A stretch of DNA of 64,000 nt from contig JAGVVL010000013.1 of assembly GCA_018287875.1 (NCBI GenBank), positions 2,170,001 to 2,234,000 of the forward strand. Reading direction: 5' to 3'. Position 1 is the first letter of the stretch, and each line of letters begins with the position of its first letter. The translations under genes and the position numbers were made by a program. This document shows, piece by piece, positions 37,109 through 49,881 of the stretch. This DNA comes from Nigrospora sphaerica. Its lineage: Eukaryota > Ascomycota > Sordariomycetes > Amphisphaeriales > Apiosporaceae. Under the pieces are notes generated by a model. It did no database searches, had not been told where the DNA came from, and saw only the letters and a list, made by a program, of their open reading frames with translations.

Positions 37109-39562
37109 TTAGATGAGCTGCTGGAAAGCGCGGTTGATGGGCGAGCGGACGTTGGGCACGCTCTTCCAGAAGTCAACAGTGGCAATAGCACGCTTAGAGA
37201 TACCCTCGGGGGTGAACTCGAACTTCTGTAGAAGGGGTTAGCAACAGGTCTTTGCAAGAATAGGGCGGAAAGCGGGGAAACTTGCCTTGTAGACGTCCTT
37301 GTAAGCACCCGAGGCGCCGAAGCGGTTGATGCCGAACTGCTCGTGCGTGTAGCGCTCCCAGCCCATCGTGGTCATGACCTCAACCGACAGCGAGGGGATG
37401 CCGTCGGGCAGGACGCTGAGCTTGTAGTCCTTGCTCTGGGCATCGAAGACCTCGAAGCAAGGCATCGAGACAACGCGGGCCTTGATGTTGTGCTTCTCGG
37501 CGAGCTCCTTGACGGCATCAACGCAGATGCAGACCTCGGAACCGGTCGAAACAAGCGTGATCTGGGCATCCTTGTCCTCGTGCAGGACGTAGCCACCCTT
37601 GATGGCGTTGGCCAGGGTAGAGCCCTCGAGCTGGGGCAGGTTCTGGCGGGACAGCGCAATGATGCTGGGCGTGTGCTTGGAGGTCAGAGCCATGTAGTAG
37701 GCAGCGCTGGTCTCGTTGCCGTCGGCCGGGCGCCACACCATGCAGTTGGGCAGAGCGCGGAAGTGAGCCAGCGTCTCGATAGGCTGGTGAGTAGGGCCGT
37801 CCTCACCCAGACCAATCGAGTCGTGGGTGGCCACCCAGATGGCACGGATCTGGGACAGGGCCGTCAGGCGGACAGCACCGGCAGCGTACGAGACAAAGTT
37901 GAGGAAGGTACCGCCGAAGGGGATGAGGGTACCGTAGGCGGCAATGCCGTTCATGACGGCGCCCATGCCGTGCTCACGCACACCGTAGCGGATGTATCGG
38001 CCAGCGTAGTTGCCGAGGCCGGTCTGCGGCGGCTGGAAGTCGGTGGCGTCCTTCCACCGGGTCAGGTTGGAGCCAGTCAAGTCGGCGGAGCCACCAATGA
38101 GCTCGGGAATAGCAGACTCGATCTTGGTGAGGACGGTCTCGGACAGCTTGCGCGAGGCGACAGCGGCATCCGCGGGGGTGTAGGTGGGCAGGCTCTTCTC
38201 CCAGCCCTCGGGCAGCTCACCCTTGAGGCGGCGGGCGAGGTCGGCGTGCTCGGCCGGGTACTTCTTGGCGTACTCGGCGAACAGCTTGTTCCACTCCTCC
38301 TCGGCAGCGGCACCCTCGGCGGCGTGCTTGCCGTACATGTCGTAAACCTCCTGGGGGACGGCAAAGCTCTCGTCGGGGTTGAAGCCGAACTTCTCCTTGA
38401 GCTGCTTGATGTCGTCGGCCTTCAGGGGCGAGCCGTGGACACCGTGGGTGCCCTGGTTCTTGGAGCCGAAGCCGATGGTGGTCTTCAGCTTGATCATGGA
38501 AGGCTTGTCCTTGACTTCCTTGCACTTCTGGATGGCGGCCTCGATGCCGTCGAGATCGTTGTCGCCATCGTTGACGACGACAACGTGCCAGCCGTAGGCC
38601 TCGTAGCGCTTGATGGTGTCCTCGGTGAAGGCACAGTTGGTGTCACCATCGATAGTGATCTGGTTGTCGTCGTAGATGGCAATCAGGTTGCCGAGCTGCA
38701 GGTGGCCAGCCAGGGAGCAAGCCTCGCCCGAAACACCCTCCATCAAGCAGCCATCACCCATGAAGGCATATGTGTAGTTGTCAACAAGAGGGAAGCCGTC
38801 CTTGTTGAAGGTGGCAGCAGTGTGGGCCTGGGCAATGGCCAGACCAACGGCGTTGGAGATACCCTGACCAAGGGGACCGGTCGTAACCTCAACACCGGGG
38901 GTGTCGTGGGCCTCGGGGTGGCCGGGGGTTTTGCTATCCACGGTCTGCACAAAACAAGTCAGCGAGGGGGCATTTCGGCGAAGACGGGAAAAGCGGATCG
39001 CGGTGCTGAAGAGTAACTTACGCGGAAGGCCTTCAGGTCATCCATGCTCAGCTCGTAGCCGAACAGGTGCAGGAGAGCATACTGGAGCATGCAGCCGTGG
39101 CCGTTGCTGGGAGCCGGGTCAGTACATATCGACGGCGGCGGGCAGGAGACAGGCTCGCGAGGGGCAGTACTTACGAGAGCACGAAGCGGTCCCGGTTCAG
39201 CCACTTGGGGTTCTTGGGGTTGAACTTCATGAACTTGTTGAACAGGACGTGGGCGACCGGCGCCATGCCCATGGGCGCACCGGGGTGGCCCGAGTTGGAG
39301 TGGAAGGTGGCATCGACCTGCAGTCCGATACGAGCGTCAGTCCACCGTCGGCACATAAATTGGCACCGGATGCCCTCGTCCACACCGTGACGGCACTGTT
39401 GTGGTCGCGGTCGTGACCGTGGGCATCCGAGGGGGCGAGGGCCCAAGAGGAGGGGGCGGGGGCGGGGTGACGAAAACTCGTCCGGAAAGAGGGAGGGGTT
39501 GAACTTACGGCGAGCGTGCGGATCGTGTTGATCGCCTTCCAGTCTTGCTCAGTGTAACCCAT
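37109..39562 (-). CDS. Transketolase
   Basis: Five exons (39509-39562, 39175-39317, 39022-39106, 37286-38944, 37109-37225) give 685 residues, the normal length. The first three introns (191, 68 and 77 nt) use GTAAGT donors. The last (60 nt) begins GCAAGT, a GC-AG intron with a TTGCTAAC branch region. Conserved parts: [29 protein letters not shown], the thiamine diphosphate motif [14 protein letters not shown] with [11 protein letters not shown], the pyrimidine-domain [11 protein letters not shown], and the C-terminal [12 protein letters not shown]. The enzyme moves two-carbon units between sugar phosphates in the cytosolic pentose phosphate pathway and supplies erythrose 4-phosphate and ribose 5-phosphate. 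All expected cofactor residues are present. Confidence 0.96.
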
Positions 39563-42537
39563 GATGGCGGTGGTGCTCGAAGAATAGAAAGCAGTTCGTT
39601 TCGTCCTTCAAGGTGTTGGGGGAGTGGGAATGGGGGGAGAAGACGAGAGACTTCGCGGCGGGCGGCGCGGGATGGTTAATAAGGCGAGGAGGGGCAATGC
39701 AGGTTCGCTGACTTGACGGTGAGTTCATAGCCAGACTGGAGGCAAAGCACCTGCTGGCCCGGAGCACTCTGGCCCATGCCTGACACACTAACGAGACCAT
39801 GGGGATCCATTCCCAGACGGCGTGGGTGGGGGTCGGGGGCATCATGCTGGGCTGTGACAGGCGTCGTAGACATCGTGGCAGCGTGTACTCGTACTGTACA
39901 CGCTCGCGAGCGGATCGCGAGGTACCTTAATGCCTCGCTCGGGGCTGCAGGTCGCGGCAAGATGTACATCGTACTTGCGTCCCGCCTGCACCGTTACGAA
40001 TACATGGCCCACGGCATGAATCTGCTAGCTAAGAAAAGGCTGGAGAATTGCTGCGTTTTGCGAGCTCCCTGCCTGCCCGCAAGCTCCATCGCCGGCCAAC
40101 TTTTGCGCCAATGCGCCGAGAGGAGCTTCCCCAATATGACGCAGCTGGTACCTCGACGGCCCAGCTGCTCGGCCCAATTCCTTGCCATGACGCTGTCCGT
40201 CTAGCTTCCCAACTGATTTTTTTTTTCTGCCTCTACCCCCTTGGGGACCGTCCCGCGCAACCCGGCAGCACGTAGGGTCCATTTTACTTTACACAGTAGC
40301 CACCACGGGACGAGGGGGGGCGAGTACCTACAGTAGCGAAAAGTATAGAACGATTGCCTCTCCGCGCTTGGAGTCGTAGACCAGGGCGACGGCAGCTGGG
40401 ACTGTCGGCAGCACGACTTTCTCGGACTTCCTACTCTGCAGCATCGGCCCGCCGTCTGTCTCCCCGCGTCGCTGTTTCTCGGGTGCTCCCAAAGCGACGC
40501 GAGAAGGTCCGAGGGCTGGGAACGGACACGCATCTCGTTAGGGGATGGGAGGACGCTACCTACCAACCACGCGTGCTGGCCAGCCCGAGGTGCTGACTCC
40601 GCGCCCACGAACGATGCCCGCCCTATGCCTGGGCGTCCCGCGTCCGAGGCTACGCTGTATCTGCCCGTCCGAAGTCGCGATGGGCACCAGCAGCAGCTCC
40701 GCCTGCGAGCGTCCCGGCCTCGACAGCTCAACGACCGCCTTCCTCTGGGCTGGGCCAGACGACGACGACGACGGCCGCCGGCGCCGACGACTGAGTTCCA
40801 TTCGGTTCCGTTGTCCGGGCTGCTTCTTGGCACCCAGCAACGGGCCTGCGGGCCTTTCTTATCACCGATGAGCTAGGCCTCACCGTCATCAGTCCCCAGT
40901 TTGCTAAATATCCGGCCGACCCTAGTTCGATTCGGCAATCATGATATCAAGCCGGGGCCAGTCAGTGTGCTGCAGCAGGTACCCACGGCCATCCACCGCT
41001 TACTTTGCTGGCTAAGTACCTGAGGCGTGTTGCCCGGTCACTCTGGCATTTCTGGCGAGTCAAGGCCGCCCTACAGCCACGTTGACACGGTTCCACGGAA
41101 GGCTCGGATCTCCATTGGCCAGGTTAAGTGTGGTTAAATTCCAGTCACTTGCCCCTCCTCTCCCATTGAAACTTGTAGAAAAGTCTCACCAGCTTGCGCC
41201 CGCGAATCAGAGCCAACAGAGACCCCGGCGGCTCCGTATCGAGGTCCTCCTATTGATGGATTTCACCGTGCCATGCCTCCCCCGCCAGCCTTGCCGGGCG
41301 ACAATAGACCGAGGGGGTTCACGATGGCAGGTAAGAGCTTCCTCCATTCATCCATCCCGTTCAGGGTTTCGCCTTTCATCGTACCTTGAGGTTCAGGCAA
41401 TATATCTCGGTCCGCTGACATCCGCGTCCTTGCCTTGCTCCGTGTCTCCCGACGGCCTCCCTGTTGCGGTTGGCACGACGATATGAATTTGTAGACAGGG
41501 AGTGGGCACCTCACCTCTCGCCCGCCGAGCAATTAAGCTCTACCGTATGCAAACGCGGGCAGAAGGGATGGACGGTGGCCTCGATTGTGACTTTTACCTG
41601 TGCTTCGCTCGCCAGCCACGTAATGTGCAATGCATTCAATTGTCAGCCTTGCCAGGAGTGCCGCCATTGTCTGGACTATCTTATATTTACAACTTATTGC
41701 CACATGCCGACCTACAACGACCCCAGGCCGGCTCTCACAGGATCAGAACAAGCTCTATGACATCAGTTTCCGATCCAGTTCGGCTTCCATCTGTTCAACA
41801 GCGAAGGGGTGTACATAACTTTTGCGACAAGCAGGGTCGATAAACTGCTGTTGACCGAATGTAGCTGAACGATAAAGTAGGCTCATCGCTTAAAACGCTT
41901 TGATAGCTGGCGGGTCTCAGTTGCTTTAGTACGTTGGTGATATTGCTGCTGTTGGTAAACAGGCAGCCGCGTTCACTTCGGCCGTCCCTTATTTTCCTTA
42001 CCACTCTACGGTTCATTGAGTCACTCGGAATCACCGCAGTTGAGCCGAGGCTGCCCTGAAGAGTGATTAGGCGGCTGAGGTCAGGCGCCTAAGAAAAACC
42101 TAACCAGCCATTCTCACAATCCAGAACCAGTATGCGTTGACAGTTGGGATAGGCGAGCGCGCTCTAAACTCGAGCCCTCGTCCGCCTTTAGGAGCAGCCA
42201 GGTGGTCTAACATGAGGATAGCCCATAAAGTGTTCTGACTACTCATCTCGCGGGACCACGGGCAGCGACTGTCAAAATTTCCATTTTACACCACTCCACG
42301 GTAGAAACGTGGGTTGACACCCAATCGTCGCGAACAAGCCTTCTTGGGGCCTGTAACGAAGTTGCTGGACCCATCCTTTTTGCAAGGTTACTATAGGCCC
42401 CACTGTAAGCTTGAAGTGAGCTTCTCAGCCTATTATGGCACAGGGGGCTAAAGCCAAATGTGCGATGCCCGTTTTAGCCGTGTATAGGACCCCCGTAGTA
42501 TCGGCGGTTCCTTTCAGTCTACCTCGACAAGCGTCGA
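39563..42537. other. 3 kb gene-free interval
   Basis: The left 250 bases are the transketolase promoter and leader, rich in C/T on the minus strand. The rest has no gene I can support. From about 41.5 to 42.5 kb it is AT-richer, with frequent stops in all frames and no terminal repeats. Confidence 0.55.
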
Positions 42538-43056
42538 CTATGCTTCTTTCCATTTAGATTGCAGTACGCTCCCGACCCTCTCGAGACGAGCGGCGGCCCG
42601 TCTCGCCTCCAAGGCCAGGTCGGGGTTGGGCGCCACCACTGTGCTCAGAAGCATGGGAGGAACATGGCCGTCCTCCCCAGCGTCGGGCCCGGCTGGTCGC
42701 TGCTCAGCGTCATCGGCGCTGGCTCCGTCATGAGACCGATGGCCGTCGTAATCGACGTCCAGGAGCGGCAATGCAGTCGATGCATCGCCCCGGCCGTTGG
42801 CAGTCGGGGGCAAGGTGGCAGGGCTCACAATGGAGTGGAGGAGAAGGGGGCCGCCGCCATCGTGTTCAACCATGATGCGTTGCGGCCTGCCCAGGCCTAG
42901 ACGGCGGGCGGTTTCCGACGCCATCAGTGCTGTGCTGGTCAGGGATGCCAGAGCCAGAGCCTGCGGCTGTGAGCGGGCCGAGGTGATGAGCGCGGCGGTT
43001 GACCGGTCCGCCAGGTGGAGGGAGAGGTTCGGGTGCTGGGCGGGGAGGTTCGCCAT
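42538..43056 (-). CDS. Roadblock/LC7-like small protein (start uncertain)
   Basis: The frame from ATG 43056 encodes 172 residues. Two segments fit the Roadblock/LC7 fold. The first is a long helix ALALASLTSTALMASETARR followed by the strand QRIMVEHDGGGPLLLHSIV. The second is MLLSTVVAPNPDLALEARRA with a closing amphipathic helix. Between them sits a 45-residue hydrophilic Gly/Asp/Ala-rich insert. Such domains dimerise in dynein light chains and in lysosome/vacuole TORC1 scaffolds (LAMTOR/Ego); which of these applies cannot be told. The usual first helix is missing. The frame stays open upstream as far as a good acceptor (CTGAC then TTCAG, near 43118), so a further 5' exon is likely but I could not place it. 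Confidence 0.5.
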   Translation of the reverse strand: MANLPAQHPNLSLHLADRSTAALITSARSQPQALALASLTSTALMASETARRLGLGRPQRIMVEHDGGGPLLLHSIVSPATLPPTANGRGDASTALPLLDVDYDGHRSHDGASADDAEQRPAGPDAGEDGHVPPMLLSTVVAPNPDLALEARRAAARLERVGSVLQSKWKEA

Positions 43057-44429
43057 CTCGATGACAGGCTTCCAGACCGAAAGCGTATTCGGGAGGCCGT
43101 TCGGGCTGAAGGGTCAGTGGTGGAGGGTGGGAGGGGCCGTGAGGCCAGGAGCGAATGGACCGAGGGAGATAGGAGGCCTGGCTGGGTAAGGAACGGGCCG
43201 AGAATGGAGGCTGCGACTCAGAGTGCATGCGGTGTCCAACAGGCATCCGATGTTTGTGTGTGTGTGTGTGTGTGTGGTGTGGGTGTGGGTGTGGGTTTGC
43301 GATGTGTGTGATTGTGCCTAGGTAAACGAGAGCCCTGATGCGGGTGGTCACGAGAGCCGGCATACAAACGGTTGGCAAACTAGTTGAGACAGTAGGCGGT
43401 ACTAGGAGAAAGAATAGGTACGTAGTCGGCCGTGCAGAGGCGCGATATACGTCTGTCCGCTCGGCCGCATAAAACTTGAATATTGGCATGGCCTTGGTTC
43501 TCCATACTACTCGGGCATATTTCAGGTAGTTTCTACAACTAGCAGAAATCTATACTACCACTGTGTACCTACATGTATGGATCCTTTCGTTTCTGCAGAC
43601 GTTGCAGTAAGGAAGTAGGTAGTCCTGTCCCATGGAAGAAAAGTTAGCCCCTCTTCCCAGCGCGCCATGCGCGATGACGCCGGGGCTGGAAGGCGCTACT
43701 CATTCCTTGCCGCGGGTGAACCCCCGTCACCCCTGTACCCCGGGAGGGACTTAAGCATCCTTTTGAGATTCACACGCTGCCGCCTGTAGTGAGGCACTGT
43801 TCGATTATCATCAGGCGCCGCAAGGCGGGAAGCCCTCGAGAGGTTCCCGTCGGAACGGACTATCCCGTGCCCATGGATCACATCAGCCGCAGAAATTGTC
43901 AGCTGTCTGCAGGTCATAACACTGGCGCTGGACCTCCAGCTTTCCTGGATGGATGGATGACCCAGTTGATGGCTGCCAGCAACACCTCCATACAAGGCCG
44001 GTCTTCCCCCCGGCCTCCTCGCTCCAATAAGACTCTACGATCGTCCATGGAACACTACGAAGTACCTACCTCTTACAAAGTGCAACTAGGAAACTCATCC
44101 CATGCCACCGGATCCAGTAGCTTCTAGGTCGCCTGGCTAAACTCTCGCTCCACCCGGGTCCTCCCTCCCTTCCCCAGTCAAAAATCGTGTATTGCACCAA
44201 AATCGTAACCCGGCGTCTTGCCCTCGACTTCATGCGCCCGCCCGTCAAACCTCCACCGCCGCTCGTTCTTGCCCGCTCTGTCCATCAATGAATACCCCTT
44301 AGGTGGGCAGCAGGGAAGTGGGTTGTCTACGGGGCGTGGGCGCGCCAGACCATCACGGGTCACGGTTGCGTTGATACCCGACCATCCATCCCATCACCAC
44401 CGCGTTCAGACGAGACAGAGAAACACCCC
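43057..44429. other. Intergenic region with TG microsatellite
   Basis: Contains the upstream region of the Roadblock-like gene, possibly including an unplaced first exon, and the promoter of the ArAE-type transporter gene. A TG run at 43255-43276 is followed by GTGTGG-type repeats. No other gene is supported. Confidence 0.5.
43255..43276. repeat. (TG)n microsatellite
   Basis: Eleven TG dinucleotides followed by a GGTGTGGG-type degenerate continuation. Seen directly; lies just upstream of the Roadblock-like gene. Confidence 0.9.
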
Positions 44430-47400
44430 ATGGACAACGCCAACAACAGTGGAGTTCGGCCAAGCTCCTCGGCGTCCTGGCACCATCCACGGAGGGGTCG
44501 CCCGCCCGCGCGAAGCGTAAGTACATAACGGGAGTTGCTACCTAAGGTTTTCTTTTGGCGTCTGCATTTAGACCCATTACTGCCTGTCTACACCTAAATG
44601 CTTACCCTTTGCCTACTTGTACCATCTACTGCCTACCCACCGCCTGTCTCACGCGTCGAGCCCTTCCCCCGGCCATGCCATCGCGTTGATCTGCTGTGCC
44701 CGCTGACGCGATGCCGCGCCGACAGAAACTACGCAATGGCACCTGGATCGTTCCTAGCACAGGCGAACGTACGCGGCGCCAGTTTACCCTGCGAAACACC
44801 GACTTCGACGGCCCCGCCGACGACGGCGACGCGGGACCCTCGCTGACCGAGAGCTCGACCGCCGGCGCCCGGCTCGCGGCTGTCTTGCAGATTGTCAAGG
44901 CCCGCGCATGCCTCTTCGGGGCATGGCTGGCCTCGCCCAAGGGGCGCGGCACCCTGAAATGCTCCGTCGCCTACTTGCTCGCGAGCATGGGCACCTTCTA
45001 CCCTCCCTTTGCCCATCTCCTCGGCCCGCTGGACGGCAAGCATATCGTTGCCACCATTGTCACCTACTTCCATCCCGCAAGGACGACGGGCTCCCAGATT
45101 GAGGCCGTGGCCATTTCCATCACCGGTGTCCTCTATGCGCTGCTCATAGGCACGCTGTCCATGGCCACATCCGTACTGGTGGGCTCCGTGTGGAACCAGG
45201 TAAAACTCTCATACGCCTTGATTGTCATCGTCTTCCTGGGCGGCGGCATGGGCTTCATCGGCTGGGTCAAGCAGAGGTTGAACAACCCCCTCGTTGGTGT
45301 CGGCGCCAGTATAGCATCCATTGGCATCATTACCATTATCACCAAGGAGAACTCGGTCCACAGTGGTATCTTCACCAACCAGAAGATCGTTCAGTATCTC
45401 AAGATCTTGCTGATGGCCACTACGATATCCACGGCCGTCAATCTTCTTCTTTGGCCCACGTCTGCGAGGACTGGCCTCCGCAACAACATGAGGACTGCGT
45501 CCGTATCGCTGGGAAATATGTTGTCCATGATCACTAGGGGCTTTCTCAGTGGCGCCGAGGAGGACCTGAGTTGCCTGGGCTTTACGCAAGCTTCGTCGTC
45601 CTTCCGCTCGACATTGACCACGATGAACAAGAACCTGCGGGAGTCCAAATACGAATACTATGCCATCGGCCAAGAGCGCATCTACCAGCATGACAAAGCA
45701 GTGGTTAGGGGCATGGAGAAGCTGGCGCAGTCGCTCGGGGGGCTGCGTAGTGCCGCCGATACTCAGTTTCAGCTTCTCAAGGAAATGGCCAACAACGCCG
45801 GTAGCCAACCAATGTCGCCCATGACCGCCAACCCCTCTTCGCCTTCACTGAGCAGGCCTGGCAGTCAGCTCAAGAGCGGCTCCAAGTTCGCAGTCCTTTC
45901 ATCCATTGACGAATCTCCCGACGAGCCCTCCGAGCTCGACCAACCAACCCCTTTCAGCGAAATCGCACCGCCACCACCGCTGCCCCCGGGCGTATACCGT
46001 CATCCATCCGACATATTCGAGATATTCATCCAGCGCCTCGGTCCCTCCATGAAATCCCTTGTCCATACCTTGTCTGAAATCCTTCGCGACCCGCCTTTTG
46101 GTGCTCCTGGCAGTCCCATCATGATCAATGAAGTTTTCAAGCACAGCACCAACGAAGCGTTGATGCTTTTCAACTCGCAGCGGGCTCGAGCTCTGGAAGA
46201 AGTGTACAAAGCCATTGAAATGGAAAGATCCCGTCCCGAGAATGTGCAGGCAGACTATGAGGAAGTCGCAGCCGCCTGTGGTCACTTCGCATTTAGCCTA
46301 CTCAGCCTGGGCGACGAGATGGAGAAATATTTAGAAGCGCTCGAGGACCTGAAGTTGGTCGTCGAAAAAAACCGGCGAAGCTGGAATTTTCTCTGCTTTT
46401 GGCGTCATCTCATGCCTGCGGATAAACCTGGGGCAAAGGACCCAGAGGAGCAACAGCCTCTGGTCCCGCCAGTCAAAGTACTGCGAAGATCGGCCATGCC
46501 GAAAGGCATTCCGGATGACATTACGCGCAGAAAAGACTCGTTCAGTTGGGACGCCGCACCGCAAGCTAGTTCCGTAATGCGGTGGATGTCGCAGAAGCTG
46601 CTCCGCTTCTTTCGATTCCTCTCTCGCGAGGATAGTAAGTGGCCGGTACCCGCCCTGTGAGCGACGCAAAGCTAACAGGCACAGTTCGATTCGGTCTCAA
46701 GGTCGGCACAGGGGCCAGTATCTATGCCATGTTTGCCTTCATTCCCGAAACGAGACCTATATACCAACACTGGCGTGGCGAGTGGGGCCTCCTCTCCTTC
46801 ATGATTGTTTGCAGCATGACTGTGGGCGCATCCAACACCACAGGTCTCTCACGATTCACCGGCACAGTTATGGGTGCCTGTTTCGTGGTCCTCAACTGGT
46901 GGATCACAGGCGGCGAGCCCGTTTCCCTTGCGCTGCTCGGATGGCTGGTGTCCTTTGGCACGTTCTACATAATGGTCGATCGTGGCAACGGTCCCTTTGG
47001 ACGCTTCATTCTGCTGAGCTACAATGTCTCGTCTCTTTACGCCTACTCATTGAGTCAAAGGGTGGATGACGACGACGACGATGAAGGTGGCGTCAACCCC
47101 CTCATACAGCAAATCGCCCTCCACCGAGTTGTTGCAGTGTCGATTGGCATTCTCTGGGGCCTCGTTATTTGCCGTCTCATATGGCCTATCTCAGCTCGCC
47201 GCAAGTTCAAAGAGGGCCTATCGATGCTGTACCTACAGATGGGCATCATCTGGAAGCGCGGCCCTCTCGCTATCCTTCTGCAAAGCGAGGCTACGGAATC
47301 CTACATGAAGTTGGGCGAGCAAGCCGCCATGCAGCGCTACGCCACGCAGTTACAGACGCTCTGTGCCGCCGCCGCCAGTGAATACGAGCTGCGCGGGCCG

Positions 47401-47967
47401 TTTCCGGAAGAGGCCTACCGACGAATTCTGGGCCCGACCCAGCGCCTCCTCGATGCGTTTCATGCTATGAGCCTGGTCACTCTGAAACACGGGCATCTCA
47501 GTGAGGGCGAGAAGGCACTTCTCTACCACACGGCCGATGAAAGAGCACAGCTCTGTTCTCGGATATGCCACGTCTTCCAAGTATTGGCCAGCAGCATCAT
47601 GCTGGAGTATCCTCTCACCGATGCCATCCCCAGCGTCGAGGGCACCCGGGACAAATTGCTGGGTAAGATCTTCCGGTTCCGGAAGGAGCACAGGGTGGCG
47701 GTGAGCGGGGCCGATGCGGTCAGCAACGGAACCGAAAACGATAGCAACCACAACCCGACGAGCAGAGGCAATGGGAAGAACATGGCGCTGGGTGTCACCG
47801 TCAATGTGCCGAAACTGGGCAGCGTCCACGTTGAAGAGCCCGACTACGCGCTCCTCTACGCCTACGCGCTGGTGACGGGGCAAGTCGCCAACGAGTTGAA
47901 GACAGTTGAGCGCGAGGTGGAAGCGCTGTTTGGAAAGCTGAACGAGGACGTACTCCTGTTACAGTGA
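44430..47967 (+). CDS. ArAE/Bre4-type multi-pass membrane protein, putative transporter
   Basis: Three exons (44430-44516, 44726-46634, 46685-47967) give 1092 residues. I chose the upstream ATG because its 29-codon exon ends in a perfect GTAAGT donor, in phase with an acceptor that follows a GCTGAC branch site. An internal ATG at 44711 would fall in that 209-nt intron. The layout is a basic N-terminus, a first hydrophobic block (about 80-240, with YLLASMGTFYPPFAHLLG and five or so helices), a large cytosolic region (about 260-640), a second hydrophobic block (about 660-820, from FGLKVGTGASIYAMFAF) and a helical C-terminal domain. This matches the fungal aromatic-acid-exporter-like family (DUF2421/2422, yeast-type Bre4 relatives), linked to brefeldin A sensitivity and efflux. 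The substrate is unknown. A run of seven acidic residues lies near 795. Confidence 0.88.
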
Positions 47968-48869
47968 TCAGCTTTTCACAGCACATAGACTGGTCGGGTG
48001 GACGTGGCTTTTGGGCGAGTCGATGGTGCGTTGCCGCGTTTCTTCTCACACATGGTGTGATTACGGGAAACAGGTGGCGGACGTTACACTCCTCAGAGAT
48101 GCCGATCATTTTCCTTTGCGGGAGGCGAACATGCGTATGTGGCAAGCGAGGTTGTTTTCGGTCCCAAGGCCCCAAATCGTAATTCGATACCCCTATTTGC
48201 CCTAACACAGAGAACGACGTTCGCCTCCTACTATCTGCCACGCACATGGCGATAATCGGCTCCACCTAATGACACCAATAGATCCTGAATATCTGCGCTG
48301 GATTCATCTCGCTCCGCCCGTGTCCGTGTTCGCCAGCAGTGCGTTGCTTGTGTTGGGTCACGAGCAAGCCGCACCAAGGATATTACCCCCGCCTCAGCGT
48401 CCTGCGCCGTCGTGGGGAGAGGTGCCGGTCTAGTATGGATCAGTCATACCCCATTCATCACCGGAATGGGGATAGGAGGGGCGTCGCAAGAGGAACCACA
48501 GAATGGAATGGAAGCATATCGGTATCCGGGGCGTCCCTCACCGACGGCTTTCGGCCGGTTTTTCCCGGCGTATATCGATGAAAAGAAAAAACATCCTCGC
48601 AATCCCAAAGCATGGGAATCTCGTTGTAATTTCCAGCATTTGGCCAGCCCTCGCTTCCAAATCCTCGGCGTGCCTTTTCGTATGCCGTCTGGGTGCGGTC
48701 GATCCGGCCCGGGACCACCGAGGTTGCGCGCGCGCGCACGTGCGTGTATGTCCCCAAGCGCGGTCGGTCGGTCTGGTCGCGGCTCCGCTGCTGATAGCGG
48801 ATGTGTCGGCAGGGGATGGCACGAATCGGGGAAAAAAGGGGGGGGGGCGCACAGTGAGAGCCGCTGAGG
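47968..48869. other. Convergent intergenic region
   Basis: The 3' flanks of the transporter (plus) and the Zn-cluster regulator (minus) meet here. No gene or repeat of note is supported. A short poly-G run lies near 48840. Confidence 0.6.
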
Positions 48870-49881
48870 TTAGAGCGAGGCCGGCATGACGACGTCGTCG
48901 GGGTCGCCGGAGGGCCAGGGGCGCATGGGCGCCGGGGGGGCCGCCGACGCCGCCGCCACCGGCTGGTCCACGGGGGGGGGCCAGTGGGCCACGTCGGCGC
49001 CGGGCGTCGATTTCGTCGTCGGCGGGATCGGCCAGGGGGCCGCCTTGGCATGCTGGGACACGGGCGGGCCAGCCGGCGGCAAGGCGTACCGCTCGGAGGC
49101 GGCGGCCAGGGCCGGGGCCGCCGTGTCGTCCCACGAGCCGCCCCGCGCAAAGGGCGCCGTCAGTGGGCCCCAGCTGCCGCCGCCGGTGGCGGCGGCGGGG
49201 AAGACCGGGGCCGGTTGGGCCGGGGCATCCTGCAAGGGGCCGGGGCCGGCCGTGGGCAAGAAAGGCGGCAGGTCCCCCACGGCCGACAGGATCTCGAGGG
49301 GCGAAAGTCCGTTCCGAATTTGTTCCAGCGCGGCGTCGGCTTCGGGCCGGTCAGCCAACCTCAGGTAGTCAAAGAGCCGGGTCAGCTCCCCGGAGACGGC
49401 CTGTAGTTTTCCCACCTCTCGTTTCACTGGGAACAGCCGGAGTGCGTCAGCCTCGCTAGTCGTCTGACGGGGCCCCCCCCGGGGGGGTTAAGACGCCAGG
49501 AAGTTCCCCTCGGCTTTTTCATGGGGAGTACCTACAGGACATGTTCCGCGTCTCGCCGGGCATTGTGGCGTAGTAGCACATCCACCCTCGCTTGCGGCAT
49601 GTGGAACAGACGGGCCGTGTTGCGTCGCACTGCGGTCGGAGAGCATCAGCCTGGGCGAGTTTTGACGAGGTATCGATGCATACATCTAGAAATGCTCAGC
49701 ATACCTTCGTCTTCTTGAGGCGGCAGGTGTCGCAAGCGGCCCCGACGCATTGCCGCGCCTCCAGGCGGTTCGTTGCGGCCGCGGCAGCCGACGAAGGCCC
49801 CGGGGAGTCGGTGCCATCGTGGCTCTCTGCGGCCGCATCAGCTGCAGGCTTCGCCAGGAGCGGTCGGAACGGCGACGACAT
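48870..49881 (-). CDS. Small Zn(II)2Cys6 transcription factor
   Basis: Three exons (49705-49881, 49536-49629, 48870-49426) give 275 residues. The introns are 75 and 109 nt with donors GTATGC and GTAGGT. The first intron interrupts the zinc cluster right before its third Cys. The joined motif is Cys50-x2-Cys53-x6-Cys60-x6-Cys67-x2-Cys70-x6-Cys77, the fungal binuclear cluster that binds CGG triplets. A predicted coiled coil follows (LKREVGKLQAVSGELTRLFDYL), then ALEQIRNGLSPLEILSAVG, a pattern common after such clusters. The remaining 150 residues are Pro/Ala/Gly-rich and disordered, probably an activation region. The usual middle homology domain is absent, so this is a short member of the class. 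It is divergent from the hydrolase that starts at 51573. Confidence 0.88.

Noticed and set aside
37343..39016. A 557-codon plus-strand frame
   Set aside because: Antisense to transketolase, which has full family conservation.
40900..42520. Possible RIP-mutated transposon remnant
   Set aside because: AT-richer and stop-rich, but I found no terminal repeats, no target duplication and no recognisable transposase fragments.
44711..44725. ATG at 44711 as start of the ArAE-type protein
   Set aside because: It sits between a branch site and a good acceptor; the upstream 29-codon exon with GTAAGT joins in phase.
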